Shown: positions 1 through 11,288, numbered from the stretch's first letter. The stretch is 64,000 nt of DNA from Symbiodinium natans (GCA_905221605.1 CAJNDS010001112.1:2847812-2911811), one strand, 5' to 3'. Notes: generated from the sequence alone by a model not told the origin. Program-made: numbers and translations.

Positions 1-83
1 ATGCCCAAAACAGCAAAAGGGAACACGAAAGGGTGCTTCGCGCGGCGTGCGCCACATGCATGTCACAGCATCGGTAGATGTAG

Positions 84-565
84 TTAACTAATTGACAAGC
101 CAAGATGCTGCACTTCTTCTGCTGGAGGACCTTCATCCTTCTTCTCTTCCTCTTCCTCGACATCGACGCCTTCCTCGTCTTCATCGGCATCGTCGTCCTC
201 CTCCTCCTCATCGGGCGCAGCTTCTGCGGCCGGGCTCTTGGCTTTCTTCTTTTTCTTCTTTCCTTGGAATGCAAAGAAAACCTCTGGGGCACATCCAAAT
301 CGAACAGTCCGCCGTTTGCAGGCTAGGCTCTCTTCTTGGCAGGAGGCTCCAGGGTCTCGGCGGCCTTGTCCTCAACCTCCTCAGCCTCATTCTCCTGGGC
401 CTTGACAGGGCTTTGACTGGATATTCTATGGCTTTTGAGTGGGAGGCCATGTGCGCACCGAGAAGGGAAAGCCTCGCCCTTCTTCTTCTTTTTCCGCTTC
501 TTGCTCTTCTTGGTCTCTGCTGGCTCTTCGGCGACCGGCTCAGGCTTGAAATCCTGCACCGGGTG
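84..565 (-). CDS. Lys/Glu-rich C-terminus of an unidentified protein (nucleolar-like tail), 3' exons
   Basis: Three minus-strand exons can be read. About 565-465 encodes DFKPEPVAEEPAETKKSKKR followed by a lysine run. About 390-325 encodes ENEAEEVEDKAAETLEPPAK. The last exon, 262-84, has a lysine block, then an acidic block (DEEEEDDDADEDEEGVDVEE), and ends QHLGLSIS with TAA at 84-86. The last exon follows an AG/GA edge at 263/262. Alternating KKKK and poly-acidic blocks are typical of tails of nucleolar proteins such as NOP56/NOP58, but no catalytic or RNA-binding domain is visible, so the family is a guess. Overlapping open frames on the plus strand mirror the low-complexity coding and look non-coding. 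The 5' part was not found and probably lies in further exons. Confidence 0.5.
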
Positions 566-814
566 TCGCGAACAAGCCATCCACGGCAGCATGCAGTTGC
601 CAATAGTTGCCAGCTTTTCTGCTTCGCTCTTGCAGTATCAATCGGCTTCTGAATACCGCATGTGGCCAGGCCAGCACAGAAGCGGTAAAAAAAAGTTACG
701 CTGGGCACCGGTCTCGACTCTGGAAGACCCTTGCCTTGCCGTCGTCCATGATAACCTGCAGGAGTGCACAAGCACAAGCCGGCACCATGTCATGCAATGC
801 AAAGAACAGAGAAC

Positions 815-1312
815 TTAGGTGCTTCTGCAGGGAACCTCGTCATCCTCGTCACTCGCCAGGCCCTGCTCTTTCCGACGATCCCGCTCGATCTGCAATATGG
901 GCACTCATATGCGCAGGGGCGGCCGAAACTTGAAATGCACTGTGCAGTGCAGAGAGATACACATTGTCCTCCCTTTGATATGGGGAGGCCTTGGGATCAG
1001 GGAGCCTGGGGCAACACATTCTATTCTGCTGGGCAGGCGTTGAAGAATGCTGATCTGCCAACCTGCTTGGCGGCAAGCTTCTTGGCTTTTCGCATCACCC
1101 TCCTGTCTTTCCACTTCTCCTGGCCAGCATCTTTCGCAAGGTGTGTGTGTGTGTGTGTGTGTGTCGGAAAGGGTCAACACTTCACTTGTCCACGCACGCT
1201 GTCGTTTCAGGCAGGTCGCAGCTCGAATCGGCTTGGTGACCACATAGAGGGGCGGCTGGGGCAGCACCATGGTGGCCTTCAGCAAGAGGGCTATCTCGGG
1301 AAGCATGATCAA
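815..1312 (-). CDS. Basic/acidic C-terminal exons of an unidentified protein
   Basis: Exon 1119-1063 (57 nt, phase 0) encodes EKWKDRRVMRKAKKLAAKQ. It starts after CCAG/GAG and ends at CAG/GT. Exon 889-815 starts after TTGCAG and encodes IERDRRKEQGLASDEDDE, then six residues and TAA at 815-817. The two join in frame. An upstream exon around 1312-1210 reads LPEIALLLKATMVLPQPPLY and then VVTKPIRAATC; its exact junction is unresolved. A possible further exon at 1680-1567 reads IETGVQTAALDSAQLRVAEI. The basic helix followed by an acidic tail suggests a nucleic-acid or ribosome-associated protein, but I recognise no family. Confidence 0.5.
1141..1163. repeat. (GT)n microsatellite
   Basis: An uninterrupted GT dinucleotide run inside the intron between the 1312-1210 and 1119-1063 exons of the minus-strand gene. 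Confidence 0.9.
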
Positions 1313-1689
1313 TCATGTGCACGATGGCGCATCGCTGTGCCAGTGCAGGATCAGAGAACAGGGGCCGAGCGCGCGGACGGAAGAAGCTTTGGGTCTACGT
1401 GTCTACATGGCGGAGGAGCTCAGAGCCCAGACACATGATGAAGATGAATGGAACAAAACACCTGGCTACGACTATGCTTCTGACTATCTCCTGCTGCGAC
1501 AGTACTGCATGCTTGCGGAGATGCATCAGTTGCACCAAAAAGTCAACTTCAGCAGCCTGAACACTTGGATCTCAGCAACTCTGAGCTGGGCGCTGTCGAG
1601 CGCGGCTGTCTGCACGCCAGTCTCGATCATCCTCACGCTACCACCGTGTGCCATGTGGTGCACATCTTCCTCCATTATAAGTATCTAAA

Positions 1690-2600
1690 TCCGCGCTTGC
1701 TATGCAAGACTGTACATGAGGTCTTAGCAATATCACACATCAGCACCCATCATGCGTCCTTCCTACCACGCACCGCGACTGAATGAAGCTACCAGAGGCT
1801 TTCTGTAAGTGAGAGGAGTTGACGCAGACGGTCAGGCAATGCGAGCTGAGCAACATCAGCAATGCTCAAAACGCGTGTCGCAGTGCTACCTGTACAAGGT
1901 GCTGGGGTCAGCACTGCGCCCCAGCCACTGGGTCGCTTCCGCGACCTCAGGATGCCAGTGGCTCTGCGGGACATTTTGAGTTGCGTGCCCGGAATGCCCG
2001 CCAGCCTGCTATCATCGCGGTCGTACCACCCAGAGGCGTACCAGGAGGTTCCTGTGATTTCAGGAACAAGGAGTCGTCACGCCGTGCCGAGTGATTAGTG
2101 ACCATGAAACTCAACGCCTAGCTAGCTCTTCAAGCAGTGACCTCACCAATCATCCTTCCATCACAAAACCCTTAATGGCACACTTGAGAGCAGGGCGAAC
2201 GAAAGCTAGGGCGCAGGTGTGAAGACCGCGCTGCTCAGCCCTGAAATGATAAGTAACAATGCTGACCTAAGGGGGGGCGGGTATCGGGAACATGGGGCCC
2301 CCCCGATTTCTTGTGTGGTTACCCCCAGAGGGGGGGGGGGGGGGCCCCCCCCCCCCCATGGCAGCTTAAACCTCCGATATATCGGAGATTAAGGCCCCTG
2401 AGTGCTGTTTGACCCAAGAACAAACTGGTAAACAAGAACTCCCGCAAGCTCCAAAGGAGCTAGCTTTCGTGACATGCATTTTTCAGGAAGTGTGCGTCCG
2501 ATAGAAAAAACTGACACTACTCTGTGCTGATGGCCTCGCTCGTCGAGGTCTTCTCGGCCGCGCCAGGACTGAATAGTGATAATAACTATCGGCAGCAAGG
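1690..2600. other. No confident gene; possible exons and a poly-G/poly-C tract
   Basis: Both strands keep open frames at 1790-2100 (minus LSIADVAQLALPDRLRQLLS; plus MPVALRDILSCVPGMPASLL). I cannot decide which, if either, is coding. From about 2265 to 2358 there are long G runs followed by a long C run, able to form a G-rich hairpin or quadruplexes and prone to sequencing error. Confidence 0.4.
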
Positions 2601-2605
2601 ACAAT

Positions 2606-2839
2606 TCACACAGAAATGAGGCAGGTCAGCACTCTGGAGATCTGCAGCGAAAGAGTCTTTAGGCTTACAGCTGGATCATCGCGGCGTGCCCAAGATTCGT
2701 GTCTGCCGACCCTTTCCTGCACAAGAATGGAAAGTGAACCATTCATCACATTGGACAGCTCCACAGTAACCAACTCCACCTTTCTAAACACAACAACTTG
2801 CGGCTCGCCCAACATGTCCAGCCTCTGCAGACCTCGCAC
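2606..2839 (-). CDS. Putative internal exon, unidentified
   Basis: A minus-strand frame reads LDMLGEPQVVVFRKVELVTV and then ELSNVMNGSLSILVQ before a CAG/G edge. Amphipathic beta-like composition and a plausible splice edge support coding. The plus-strand frame through the same bases reads less like protein. No domain was recognised and neighbouring exons were not located. Confidence 0.3.
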   Translation of the reverse strand: MRGLQRLDMLGEPQVVVFRKVELVTVELSNVMNGSLSILVQERVGRHESWARRDDPAVSLKTLSLQISRVLTCLISV

Positions 2840-2889
2840 GGTGGGAACTGCCCCACGAGGTTGGCCGTTCTCCTCGTCATGAAGAACGG

Positions 2890-3249
2890 ATCACCAAGAC
2901 CCCGAACCCCGAACCCTGAACCCTTTTTAAGCACGGACTGAGGAAGTTGCCGGCGACACCTGAAACCCTGAACCCTAAACCCTAAACCCCCCCCCCCACC
3001 CCCCCTACCCCCCCCACCCCCCCAAAAGAAGCTGCTCAGCATCCGGCTGTCGTCGAGGGCGTGCCGGCGCCCGGAGGGGCCCATGGCCCCGACCCTCGGT
3101 GCAGGAACCCTTGGTTTTGGTTTGTGAAGCACGAGTATAGTATATACGTATGTGTGTGTATGTACTTATATATATATATATATATAGATATGTGTGTGTG
3201 TATGTGCTCTACATATTTTTTGTTCTTTTGCACTCATTTAAGCAATTTA

Positions 3250-3283
<34 letters not shown>

Positions 3284-3650
3284 ATATATATATATAATAA
3301 TATAATATGGTCTCGGGCTCCCGGGCCCCAAACGCCAACCCCCCATTCACAGCACAGGCAGGGGGTGCTAAACCTTAAGCCCTAAACTTATGCGGGGGGG
3401 GGGGGGGGGTGCGCAGGGATTCTTGCACGGGCGGCGGATCTCTTAAACCTTCAACCCCCAAATCCTGACCCAACCCCCCAATCACACCACGGGCACGGTG
3501 CGGGGTAGGCCCTAAACCTTGAACCTTAAACCCCAAACCTCAACCACACCTACACCACAGGGCGGGGGGGGGTAGGGATCCGAGGGAGGATGGGGGGGAT
3601 ACCATGGGGGGGGTGGCAGCCCGAGACAATATATACATATATATGTATAT
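2890..3650. repeat. Low-complexity block: CCCTAAACCC fragments, C/G runs, TA/TG microsatellites
   Basis: Short CCCGAACCC/CCCTAAACCC pieces (2895-2990, 3370-3540), C-rich runs at 2985-3020, a TA/TG microsatellite at 3145-3200 and another at 3250-3305. No gene seen. Confidence 0.8.
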
Positions 3651-3659
3651 AATGTGCAT

Positions 3660-4710
3660 ATAGGCTAACATATACACATCATATAGATATAAGGCAAGCA
3701 CTGAAAAGCTGAGCCCTGCTCCTTGGCACAGATTGCTACAGGTAGGCTTCCGCAGCTCTCTTTGCTTTTTCGACGTCTTGGTCTGGCGTGCTTGTGTGCT
3801 CTTGGCAAGCTAAGGCCGCGTTTCCAAAACCTGTCTTTTGCCGACTTACCATCCACGAGCCCATGAGGTGTTGCACCTTTTGCCGCTCTGTGAGGCTTGG
3901 GTGGGGTGTGGGCGGGCTGTGGGCATGCTAGGTTGTCATATCCTTTTCAGCTATTCGCCCCTTCCCTGATTCGGCAACAGCGGCAACATCGCATCGTGCA
4001 AGTCTACCAATCCGTACATTCATGCTGTCATGGGCTGGCTTTAGCTTCATGCGTCAGCTTTTTCGCGGAAACGAGCTCAAAGGCGTTGCCTGTGTGCTTT
4101 CTAACCTAAAGGAGCTACCTACATTTAAAGTTCACACTCTGATGTGAAGGACCGATGTCCGATCTCCATCACTTCGCACCTTGCAGCAGTGCGGCATCGC
4201 GAGCTTTCCGGATTGCACGAGATCGCTATCAATGGGTACAACTTACTACGGCCAGCATAGTCTCAATTGCTTGCACAAGAAACACAGCATAGCAGAAACC
4301 ACATCACACAGAGTGTGATGTCACGTCGAGAGCACATGACATCGCAATGGCCCATGCCGACGCCCGAATCTGCGACAATATGCAGCCAGCATCAGCCAGC
4401 CGCCAAGAAGTAACTACTACTTCGGCCCGGCCTGGAGGCTGAAACCTCAAATGCGCGAACTTCTCAGCTGACGGTAATAATATGACTACCATGACAAGGG
4501 TACTTACTCACATAACAAGGGTACTTAATCCGATAACGATGGTAATTAACCATAGAACAATGATGTGATAATATGGCTTCTTGGTGCTACGACACTTTCT
4601 GCAACCTGGTGGCATGGGAACTGGGCTGACTCCCGAGCTTGCCGTACCCATGGGGCGAAATGGCCTTGCAACTTCAACACGGCATACGCAGCCCCGAAAC
4701 GGTACCGCAC
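3660..4710. other. No confident gene
   Basis: A minus-strand stretch near 3800-3740 reads STPDQDVEKAKRAAEAYL and may be a short exon. At 4470-4560 a short imperfect tandem repeat containing AACAAGGGTACTTA occurs. Nothing else could be supported. Confidence 0.3.
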
Positions 4711-4715
4711 GCACC

Positions 4716-4893
4716 CCAGAGACCCCAACACCCCTTTCTTACGGAATAGCCCCTAAACCATATAAGGAACCCTCGTAGAGTTTTAGGGAATATTGCTCAA
4801 TTAAGGAAGATCATCCCTAAACCACATATAATCAGGAACCCTCGTATACTTTTCAGGACTACTGCTTAAGTAAGGGGTATCGGAGTCTCCGGC
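4716..4893. mobile_element. TIR element family B, copy 1 (internally duplicated)
   Basis: Ends are the inverted pair GAGACCCCAACACCCC and GGGGTATCGGAGTCTC, matching other family B copies. An inner module of about 65 bp ending in an AACCCTCGTA-type motif is present twice, so this copy is longer than the usual 110-115 bp. No coding capacity; MITE-like. Confidence 0.65.
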
Positions 4894-4970
4894 ACCTTGC
4901 TCAGCTGAGGTCTAGGCATGCCAGGGCCAGCAACCCCCGGAAACGCAGGCAGGCCTGACGAAACCCGGTG

Positions 4971-5085
4971 CCCAAAGAGCCCAATACCCCTTCATGAAGG
5001 AATATTCCTTAAATTAAATAGGAACCCTTCATATGATTTTAAGGTATGTAGTCCTTAATTAAGGGATATTGGGCTCTTCGGGTGT
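4971..5085. mobile_element. TIR element family B, copy 2
   Basis: Begins CCCAAAGAGCCCAATACCCC and ends GGGATATTGGGCTCTTCGGG, an imperfect inverted repeat continuing through TTCCTTAAAT and TCCTTAATTA-type arms. No ORF; non-autonomous. Confidence 0.75.
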
Positions 5086-5518
5086 AAGATAAAAAGAGTC
5101 TTTGCCTGATCAGCCCTCTTGTGGTTGATTGCTCATGAGAAGAAGAACCAGGCCAGGTTTGGGCAGTCCTTCTTGTGCACCCTGGTTGGGACCGTCGAGT
5201 TTTGTCAGGTGTGTCCAAAAATGTCATGTCCGGAGAGGCTGCCAGAGGCAAACCATTTGCGCAAACGTTGTTTTGTTTTCGGATAATTGGGGTGGTCCCG
5301 GGGTGGGTTCGGGGGAGGCGGGGGGATACATAGATATATATATATATAGGCGAGCAAATAATTGCCAAACCAGATACAGTGGTAGACCACTGTCTCCGAA
5401 GAAAGCACACTTTCACTGCGATCCTCTGTGGCAAACCCTAAACCAGAAACCCTAAACCGATTGGCTCCACATCCTGCCTCCTGGCGGCTCAAAGCCATTT
5501 GGCCTGCCATCTGTGGGC

Positions 5519-5710
5519 ATTTCCCAAAATAGGGGGGGGTATCCCTAACAAACCCCAAAATACTACAATCCTCAATATAGGAGCCCCCTAAAAAGGGGTA
5601 CCCCTGTTTTCGGAAACCCCCATGTGCAGGTAACAATAGAAGGGATACCCACAATACTATAATCCATATTCTGGGAACTACCCCTATTTTCGGAAACTTC
5701 CATGTGCAGG
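5519..5710. mobile_element. TIR element family A, copy 1 plus a partial tandem tail
   Basis: A full copy (about 5519-5628) runs from TTTCCCAAAATAGG to TTTTCGGAAACCCCCATG. It is followed by a second, shorter 3' half ending TTTTCGGAAACTTCCATG. Both are followed by the same GTGCAGGTAA, so part of the element and its flank is tandemly duplicated. A GT directly follows CAG at both sites. Confidence 0.7.
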
Positions 5711-5827
5711 TAAGGAGAAGTCAGGGAAAGTGTTGCTGGGGCCTGTTGCCTGCGGCTGCTTTGGCCTTTGCCTGTGCCTGCATCCCAGCCTGGCCATGCT
5801 ATCAAGACAGAGTCAAGGCATGTCAAG

Positions 5828-5957
5828 ACCACTTGGAGGTTCATGGTACTTATAAACCAATTATGACTGTACTCATAACTGTACTTATAACCATGTTTGA
5901 GCTCTTAAGGGGCTTACAGCTATAATTGGTTAAGAAGTACCTTGAACCTCCAAGCAC
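5828..5957. mobile_element. TIR element family C, copy 1
   Basis: Inverted ends ACTTGGAGGTTCATGGTACT and AGTACCTTGAACCTCCAAG enclose an AT-rich core containing ACTTATAACC-type motifs. No ORF. Two further copies lie at 34130-34237 and 62389-62484. Confidence 0.75.
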
Positions 5958-6029
5958 CCTCTGAGAAGCAGGCCCATGCAGGGCCGTTGTTGAGCGAGAA
6001 GGTGTTACCCTGCAAAGCAGCACATGGCG

Positions 6030-6342
6030 ACACACCAAGCTCCGGCAAGGATGGGCCGTCAAACCCGCTGCGCAAGCTTCTTCTGCAATCGCACGCGCCA
6101 TTGTGCCGGGGTGGAAAAGCTATCGGTGCCAAGACACGGAGATTCCGAGCACTCATGAATGTCATGTTGCGAAAGTTATGGCCTTGCACCCGTGCATTGA
6201 ATTGGAGACAAAACCACTCGATGGGTCATTTGACCGCTTCGCACCATTGTTTGAATGTCTAGATGGCAGCTCGGCCTGTGTCCTTGAAAACGCACGATCT
6301 TTCGGAGATGTGGTAATGGCATGCTTCGGTCAGCTTTTTTAG
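6030..6342 (+). CDS. Possible C-terminal exon on the plus strand, unidentified
   Basis: The plus frame reads VMALHPCIELETKPLDGSFD and continues RFAPLFECLDGSSACVLENA before ending at TAG (6340-6342). The opposite strand also keeps a long open frame here, so strand is unsure; this would be one of very few plus-strand genes. No family recognised. The exon start was not fixed. Confidence 0.25.
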
Positions 6343-6344
6343 GG

Positions 6345-6388
6345 CTTGGGGTTTAGGGTTTGGGGTTTAGGGTTTAGGGTTTAGGGCG
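6345..6388. repeat. Telomere-like TTTAGGG/TTTGGGG tract
   Basis: Short run mixing TTGGGGTTTAGGG and TTTAGGG units just after the possible exon stop. Confidence 0.9.
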
Positions 6389-6678
6389 CTGACCGACCAA
6401 AAGACAGGCCGAGGTCTACTACGCTCAGTTTTTGCCTACACAGGGCCACCTTTGGAAAAGCCGCTGCTTGCGCTGTTTTGACATGAGCAAGCCGTTCTCG
6501 TCCAAGGGCCGACACATGGCTGCGATGAAGAATGGTTGAGCTTGGGGAACAGCAGAGCACCTTAGCTGCTTGTCCCCTGCACTTCAGGGTTTAGGGTTCT
6601 TTTTGCAGAACCCAGAATCCTGGAGCCCCCTGAACCCTGAAGATCGAGAAATCGAGAAGCCAGGGGCACGCATGGCAC

Positions 6679-7110
6679 TCAGGCTGACTCCAGCTCGGCG
6701 ATGATCTTCCGTAGCTTACGAACCTCATCGAAATCTCCACCTCCGAGGGGGTGAGCTGACTGTTGAGCCAGCTGGGGGTGTCCGAGAATATGGGGGTCCC
6801 TTCTTGGGAGGTCCCTTTAAGGGGACTCGATTCTATTTGGGGTATAGAAGGGGTACCCTTTATTTTGGGAAATACCCAGCTAGACTTTCGGGTTTCGACT
6901 CTCACAACTCGGACAAGCCAGTCGAGGTTCGTCAAAGCCCTCGGTGCACATGCTTTGGGACGACTCACTTCCACAATTGAAGCCGTAGGTATTGGAGCTT
7001 ACCGTGGGCTCGTACAGCGTTGTGCCACCCCCGCGCCTGCGATTAGGAGCCTTTGCAAGGTTGCCTGGGCTTCGTTCTTCGACAGCCTGCTCACGCCCCC
7101 ATGCATCTGC
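6679..7110 (-). CDS. Unidentified gene, 3' exons with short helical C-terminus
   Basis: The last exon, 6740-6679, encodes GDFDEVRKLRKIIAELESA with TGA at 6679-6681. It starts after CGGAG/GT. An upstream exon near 7050-7012 ends CCCACG/GTAAGC, a good GT donor, and joins in phase if read ARGWHNAVRAHG/GDFDEV. The intron between them holds family A copy 2. More exons probably lie at 7120-7330, where minus frames read SKNEAQATLQRLLIAGAG and ELREFWGNKSSKGFAG. The heptad-like tail could be a short coiled coil; no family recognised. Confidence 0.4.
6770..6887. mobile_element. TIR element family A, copy 2 (intronic)
   Basis: Arms GGGGGTGTCCGAGAATATGG and CCCTTTATTTTGGGAAATAC with the family core (ATTCTATTTGGGG, GGGGTACCC). 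Lies in the intron between the 7050-7012 and 6740-6679 exons. Confidence 0.75.
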
Positions 7111-7675
7111 TCCGAAGCTTGCCGAAAAAATGTTTGCCCCCCATCAGGTCAAGAAGGACACGGCACGATTCAGGAAAAGGTGCAAGTCCCAGCCTGGATC
7201 CCGTGAGGCCAGGACCTGCAAAACCCTTGGAGCTCTTGTTGCCCCAGAATTCCCGCAGCTCCTGGCGAACTTGAAAGTGCCCGTAATCATCACCGCCCAA
7301 ATGACAGGCATGCGCATCCCACATGTTGGTGATGTCCTTTAGCCATCCTACGGTAACACTGTTCCAAAGAAGTGTGGCAGTAATCGGTCAATCGAGTCCT
7401 TGAGTTTTCCGACATCTCGAGTCTGGACTCGCAGATGCGGTTCTGGCGCCAGCAAGGGTTTGCCTGCTGGCTCGTGCGATGCCTGGACATTCCCAGAGGT
7501 TCCGCGCCTAAAGACCTAAGACAAGATCTGCCGCAAACGCACGGCTCCCTCACGTGGCCCTTGTAACGCCTGCAGAGCACCTCGTTGGCCTCACTTGAAT
7601 CACTGAAGGCCCTGTCTTGTTCAACTTGTCAACACAGCTCACAAACACGATCCCCCAGAAGAGAAGAGAAGAGAG

Positions 7676-7800
7676 ACAGAGAGAAAGAGAGAGAGAGGAA
7701 AACAAAATATATCAAAAATCAATGAAAGAGAGAGAGAGAGAGAGGGAGAGAGAGAGAGAGAGGGAGAGAGCGAGAGAGGGAGAGAGGGAGAGAGGGATGA
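7676..7800. repeat. (GA)n / (GAGAGG)n microsatellite
   Basis: Purine run of GA units with interspersed GAGGGAGA. On the gene sense strand (minus) it is a long CT tract just after a putative exon. Confidence 0.95.
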
Positions 7801-9530
7801 GGGAATGCACAGGGATGGCCTCCTCGGGCTTCGGGGCCTCCTCGGGCTGCGGGGCCACCACGACGGGTGGCGCGCGGCGTGCGGAGGCGGTGGCCGCCAT
7901 CAGCGGCGTCGGCATCGGTATCCAGGTGGAGTCCTTCATGACAGGCTTCTTAGCTTATGGCTCAGGGCTTACTTCGAGGGAGCTCTGCAGTGTAAAGGGT
8001 AGTTGAGGGATGTAGCACTCAGAATGCAGCGCGTTCGTTGCAGGACCGCGGAGGTTGATGCCAAAGGCGCGTCGCAACACATTGACATGTACTTCTGCAA
8101 CACCTTGCAATGGATGTGCGAGCTGTCAATTTCATCGGCAAGTCAGTGCTGCATGCTGCAAGCTGCGTGCTGCGCGCTGCACGCTGCACGCTGCGCGCTT
8201 CGCGCTGCGTGGTGCGGCTCGGACTGCAGGAACTTGGGTCTGAAACCATGCATCATATCCACATGTCACAGTGGCGCCATGACGCCGCGAATTTTTAACC
8301 GCAGGCCTGGTGGTCCTTGGGCTTCCTCGGCTCTTCGGAGTCCTTGGAAGCGTCGTCCGGACCACTCGGACATCTTGGAGCAGGGTCCTGGCAGCGAGGG
8401 ATCTTGCTCTGCTTGTACATGGCTTCAACGTCCCCAACAAGGGAACAATTAGACTTAGAGCCATCTGCAGGTGTCACGAATCTTTCCGAAACCCGTGTAA
8501 GGAAGATGCAGTCCTGGGCTGTGTCCTGAACTGAGTCTGCCTGAGTTCGCTCAGGTTCTTCAGACGGCGCTTCCAGCCTTAGCTGGACAACACTGGCACA
8601 AGGAGTGCCTCCGTCAAGTTTGCTTAGCCCGAACAAAGATGATGTTGCTAACTTTCTCTGGTCTGGACACTCAGCGGGCTCATCCTGCCTGTCGGGGATT
8701 TCCTCAACCTCTTCTGGCCCTGCGTCGGCCGCCTCCTCGCCAGTCTGCTCCGCGTCCCCGGAAGCCGAGTGCTCTGGGTGCTCGGCGCCAGCCGAGTGCG
8801 CCGGGCTCTCGGCAGCCGAGTGCGCTGGGCTCTCGGCAGCCGAGTTCTCTGGGCGCTCTGTTGACTGCACCGATAATGTCACTGGTTCCTCCTCCTCGTG
8901 AAGAACCGGCAAAGGCAAAGGAGCTGAGGCTGTTCTGTCGGCGCTGGGCTGCGCAGATGCAGCTTCAACGTCCGCAGCGGAGCTGTCCAACGACTCCGCC
9001 TCATCCGCCTCATCCACCGTTGCTGCAGCAGGCTCGTCAGGCTCGTCCAGCGCAGGTGCGTCAGGCTCTGTCTCGGCAACAGAGGGACGGGTAATGCCAC
9101 CGCGAGCCCGGAGGGCCGAGCTAAGCGACTTGCGTGCTGGCCGTACATAACCATCTGTGGAACCTCAAAAAACAGCTCAAACCGCATGGCGCCTCGCTCA
9201 CAAGAAGTCTTCTGCCTTTGCTAAATTTTATCAAGCGACTGGTCGGTTGGTCATTGCCCATTCGACGCGGGGATGTTAGCAACTCCCCTTCTGCCTCTTT
9301 TGGCACCTGGGTGCACTTCAGCATCGCAAGCATAACTGGAACTTCAACATGCTCCAAATGCAAGATTACGCGCCTCTGCATCGCCAGCACCCGTCACTGT
9401 GCTGAGCCGAATTCGATCGATGGCTCCCTGGATGGCCTTCGGGGCGAAGGCGTTGAGGTTGAGCCAGTCCAACGTGCTTTTCTCTGGCACTGGCTCGTTG
9501 TCCTGACAGGGAGCTGCCGCCAGCAAGTTG
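7800..9530 (-). CDS. Unidentified Ser/Pro/Glu-rich multi-exon protein
   Basis: The largest piece is a minus-strand exon of about 870 nt, 9162-8295. It starts after a CCACAG edge and encodes GYVRPARKSLSSALRARGGI followed by a long acidic Ser/Pro/Glu/Ala-rich stretch, with a tandem AESPAHSA repeat (about 8825-8770). Upstream exons are likely at 9526-9380 (VPEKSTLDWLNLNAFAPKAI, then QGAIDRIRLST) and 9325-9185 (EAEGELLTSPRRMGNDQPTS). A downstream exon at 7965-7805 reads KKPVMKDSTWIPMPTPLMAA and then Pro/Glu-rich sequence. These may be one gene. No domain recognised; probably largely disordered. Confidence 0.45.
8145..8216. repeat. GCTGCACGCTGCGC minisatellite
   Basis: Degenerate tandem units of 7-8 bases (GCTGCAC, GCTGCGC) inside an intron of the preceding gene; G/C alternation could form hairpins. 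Confidence 0.85.
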
Positions 9531-9546
9531 CATTCTTTATCCTTTA

Positions 9547-9738
9547 TCCTAAACCCTAAACCCTAAACCCTCAACCCTAAACCCTAAAGCCGCTCCCATC
9601 CCCAATCACACCGGCCCGAGGTCCTCGACGTCTGTGGGGGCAGCAGGAGGCCTGATTGTAATGCCGCCGCGAGACCTCAGGTTGACGGGTTTAGGGTTTA
9701 GGGTTTAGGGTTTAGGGTTTAGGGTTTAGGGTTTAGGG
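9547..9738. repeat. Telomere-like arrays in both orientations
   Basis: CCCTAAA units at 9547-9590 and TTTAGGG units at 9687-9738 point towards each other across about 100 bp of unique sequence. Confidence 0.95.
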
Positions 9739-9739
9739 C

Positions 9740-10790
9740 CAATGGCCCTAACAGCCTGCCTCATGGCATCTCGCAGGGAATTCTCGTGGCCACCCACGGA
9801 TTTTCGCGGAGGGCGGCTGCTGCGTCCAAGCCACGCCATGGCAGCTGCGTTTTGCTGGGATTGGGTGAAACAGTTTGGCTTCGAGAACCCAGCGGCTGAA
9901 CACTTTCTGGGGGTCTAGGACCTAGAAGTTTACGAAGTTATCTAAGATAGCAAGTGCGGGTTGCTGTTGATGAGGCATGGATGCAATGATGCACAGATTT
10001 ACACCTAACGTAGCAGCTTGTACTGCTACAGGTGTTCCTGGCCAAAAGGGCAGGCGGCGGATGGCGAAAGCAAGCAACTACTCCCCTCCCCCCCCCCCGC
10101 CCCAAGCGGCTTGCGGGAGCTGCTGGCTGGCCGGATTGCTTGCTTCAGCAGGTTCTCCGATGCCGCTCAAACTCCCGACCTATGGACACACACTACTACC
10201 CATACCTATACCCCTCATATACCCCCGCTGACCTTCCCTTTCTTTGCAACAACGACACCCTTCCGCCTGAGGAATGAGCGACTGTGGCCAGAGATGTGGC
10301 CTTGCAGTCCCATGACATGCCCTCCTGTCGATGTGCGCTAGCTGAATAAACCTTCGCACCGTATCGCAAGTACAGCCTCACTTAAGCACCCTAGCGCAGC
10401 AGAGCATAAACTAGCTTGGCATTCATACCCCTTAGGCCGTTGGCGGGATGTGGCCGGTCTTCGCAAAGTCTTCTTCCATCTGCTTGACTCAGTAGGGGGC
10501 ACAGCTTTCGTCGGAGGGTGGATGGGGTGGACACTGCGCATGCTGAGAGCTAATATGTGCTAACATTTTGCTGGTGGCTGACTGATCCGGGCGATTTCCT
10601 GCTGAGTGCCTTCAATGATCATGCGGTGTGTGCACAGCTCAGACCGTGACGTCGTTGGTAGCCTTGCCACAGGCCGCAGGCGAAGACAGGGATGACGCAT
10701 GATATTGTTGAAGCAGTGCTGCAAAACACCAAGCAGCCGCCATGACATGCCTGACCCTTGACCCTTCTCGAGCTCACTACATGTCACTGC
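9740..10790. other. No confident gene
   Basis: Open frames on both strands (e.g. 10018-10341) but no convincing splice-flanked exon or recognisable motif. A C-rich run lies at 10082-10102. Confidence 0.4.
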
Positions 10791-10799
10791 CTACACGTG

Positions 10800-11276
10800 T
10801 CGACCGTGTTCCCGAAGGCCAAATTGCTAAGAGACGCTAAGGGGCCGCATCCGTTGTCGATGTGGATGCCGCCGCCACCAGGCAGCTCAAAGCTGAATCC
10901 ACCAGCAGGATTCTCTTTGATCGTCCCGCTGCTTCCGAACCTCGTGTAGCCACTTGATCCACGTGTGACACGAAAGACAGCCAACCGCTGCACGAAACCT
11001 CGGAACATAAGACAGGTGCACGCCATCTTCGCCATAGTACGGCGAGTTCATGAAAGTGCCAATGGTAGGATTCCTGAAGAAGCCAGGAATGTGGAAACAC
11101 CACGCTCGCCTGCTGGTATCGTGTTTGAGGCAGGAAGACTCTAGCATGAGTAGGTCATGTGTAAGGGTGTGGCTTGAAGAATTCGTCCACCCTTCTGCCT
11201 TCACGGTAGGAAGAGACAGAATATGCAGAACGACGCCTCTTGTGACGTCGCTTCCGGAGAGTGGGAACAGTTGCAA
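10800..11276 (-). CDS. Unidentified gene, two exons in different frames
   Basis: One minus frame (about 11276-11040) reads SSCLKHDTSRRAWCFHIPGF and continues FRNPTIGTFMNSPYYGEDGV. A second (about 10985-10810) reads GTIKENPAGGFSFELPGGGG and continues IHIDNGCGPLASLSNLAFG. Their protein-like composition and order fit two exons of one gene. No family recognised; the Gly-rich loop is not a known nucleotide-binding motif as written. The gene ends near or upstream of the telomere-variant array on its 5' side. Confidence 0.4.
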
Positions 11277-11288
11277 CCCATGTAAGGT

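Noticed and set aside
2265-2358. G-run/C-run hairpin as a terminator
   Set aside because: Dinoflagellate nuclear genes are not known to use such terminators, and homopolymer runs here may be sequencing artefacts.
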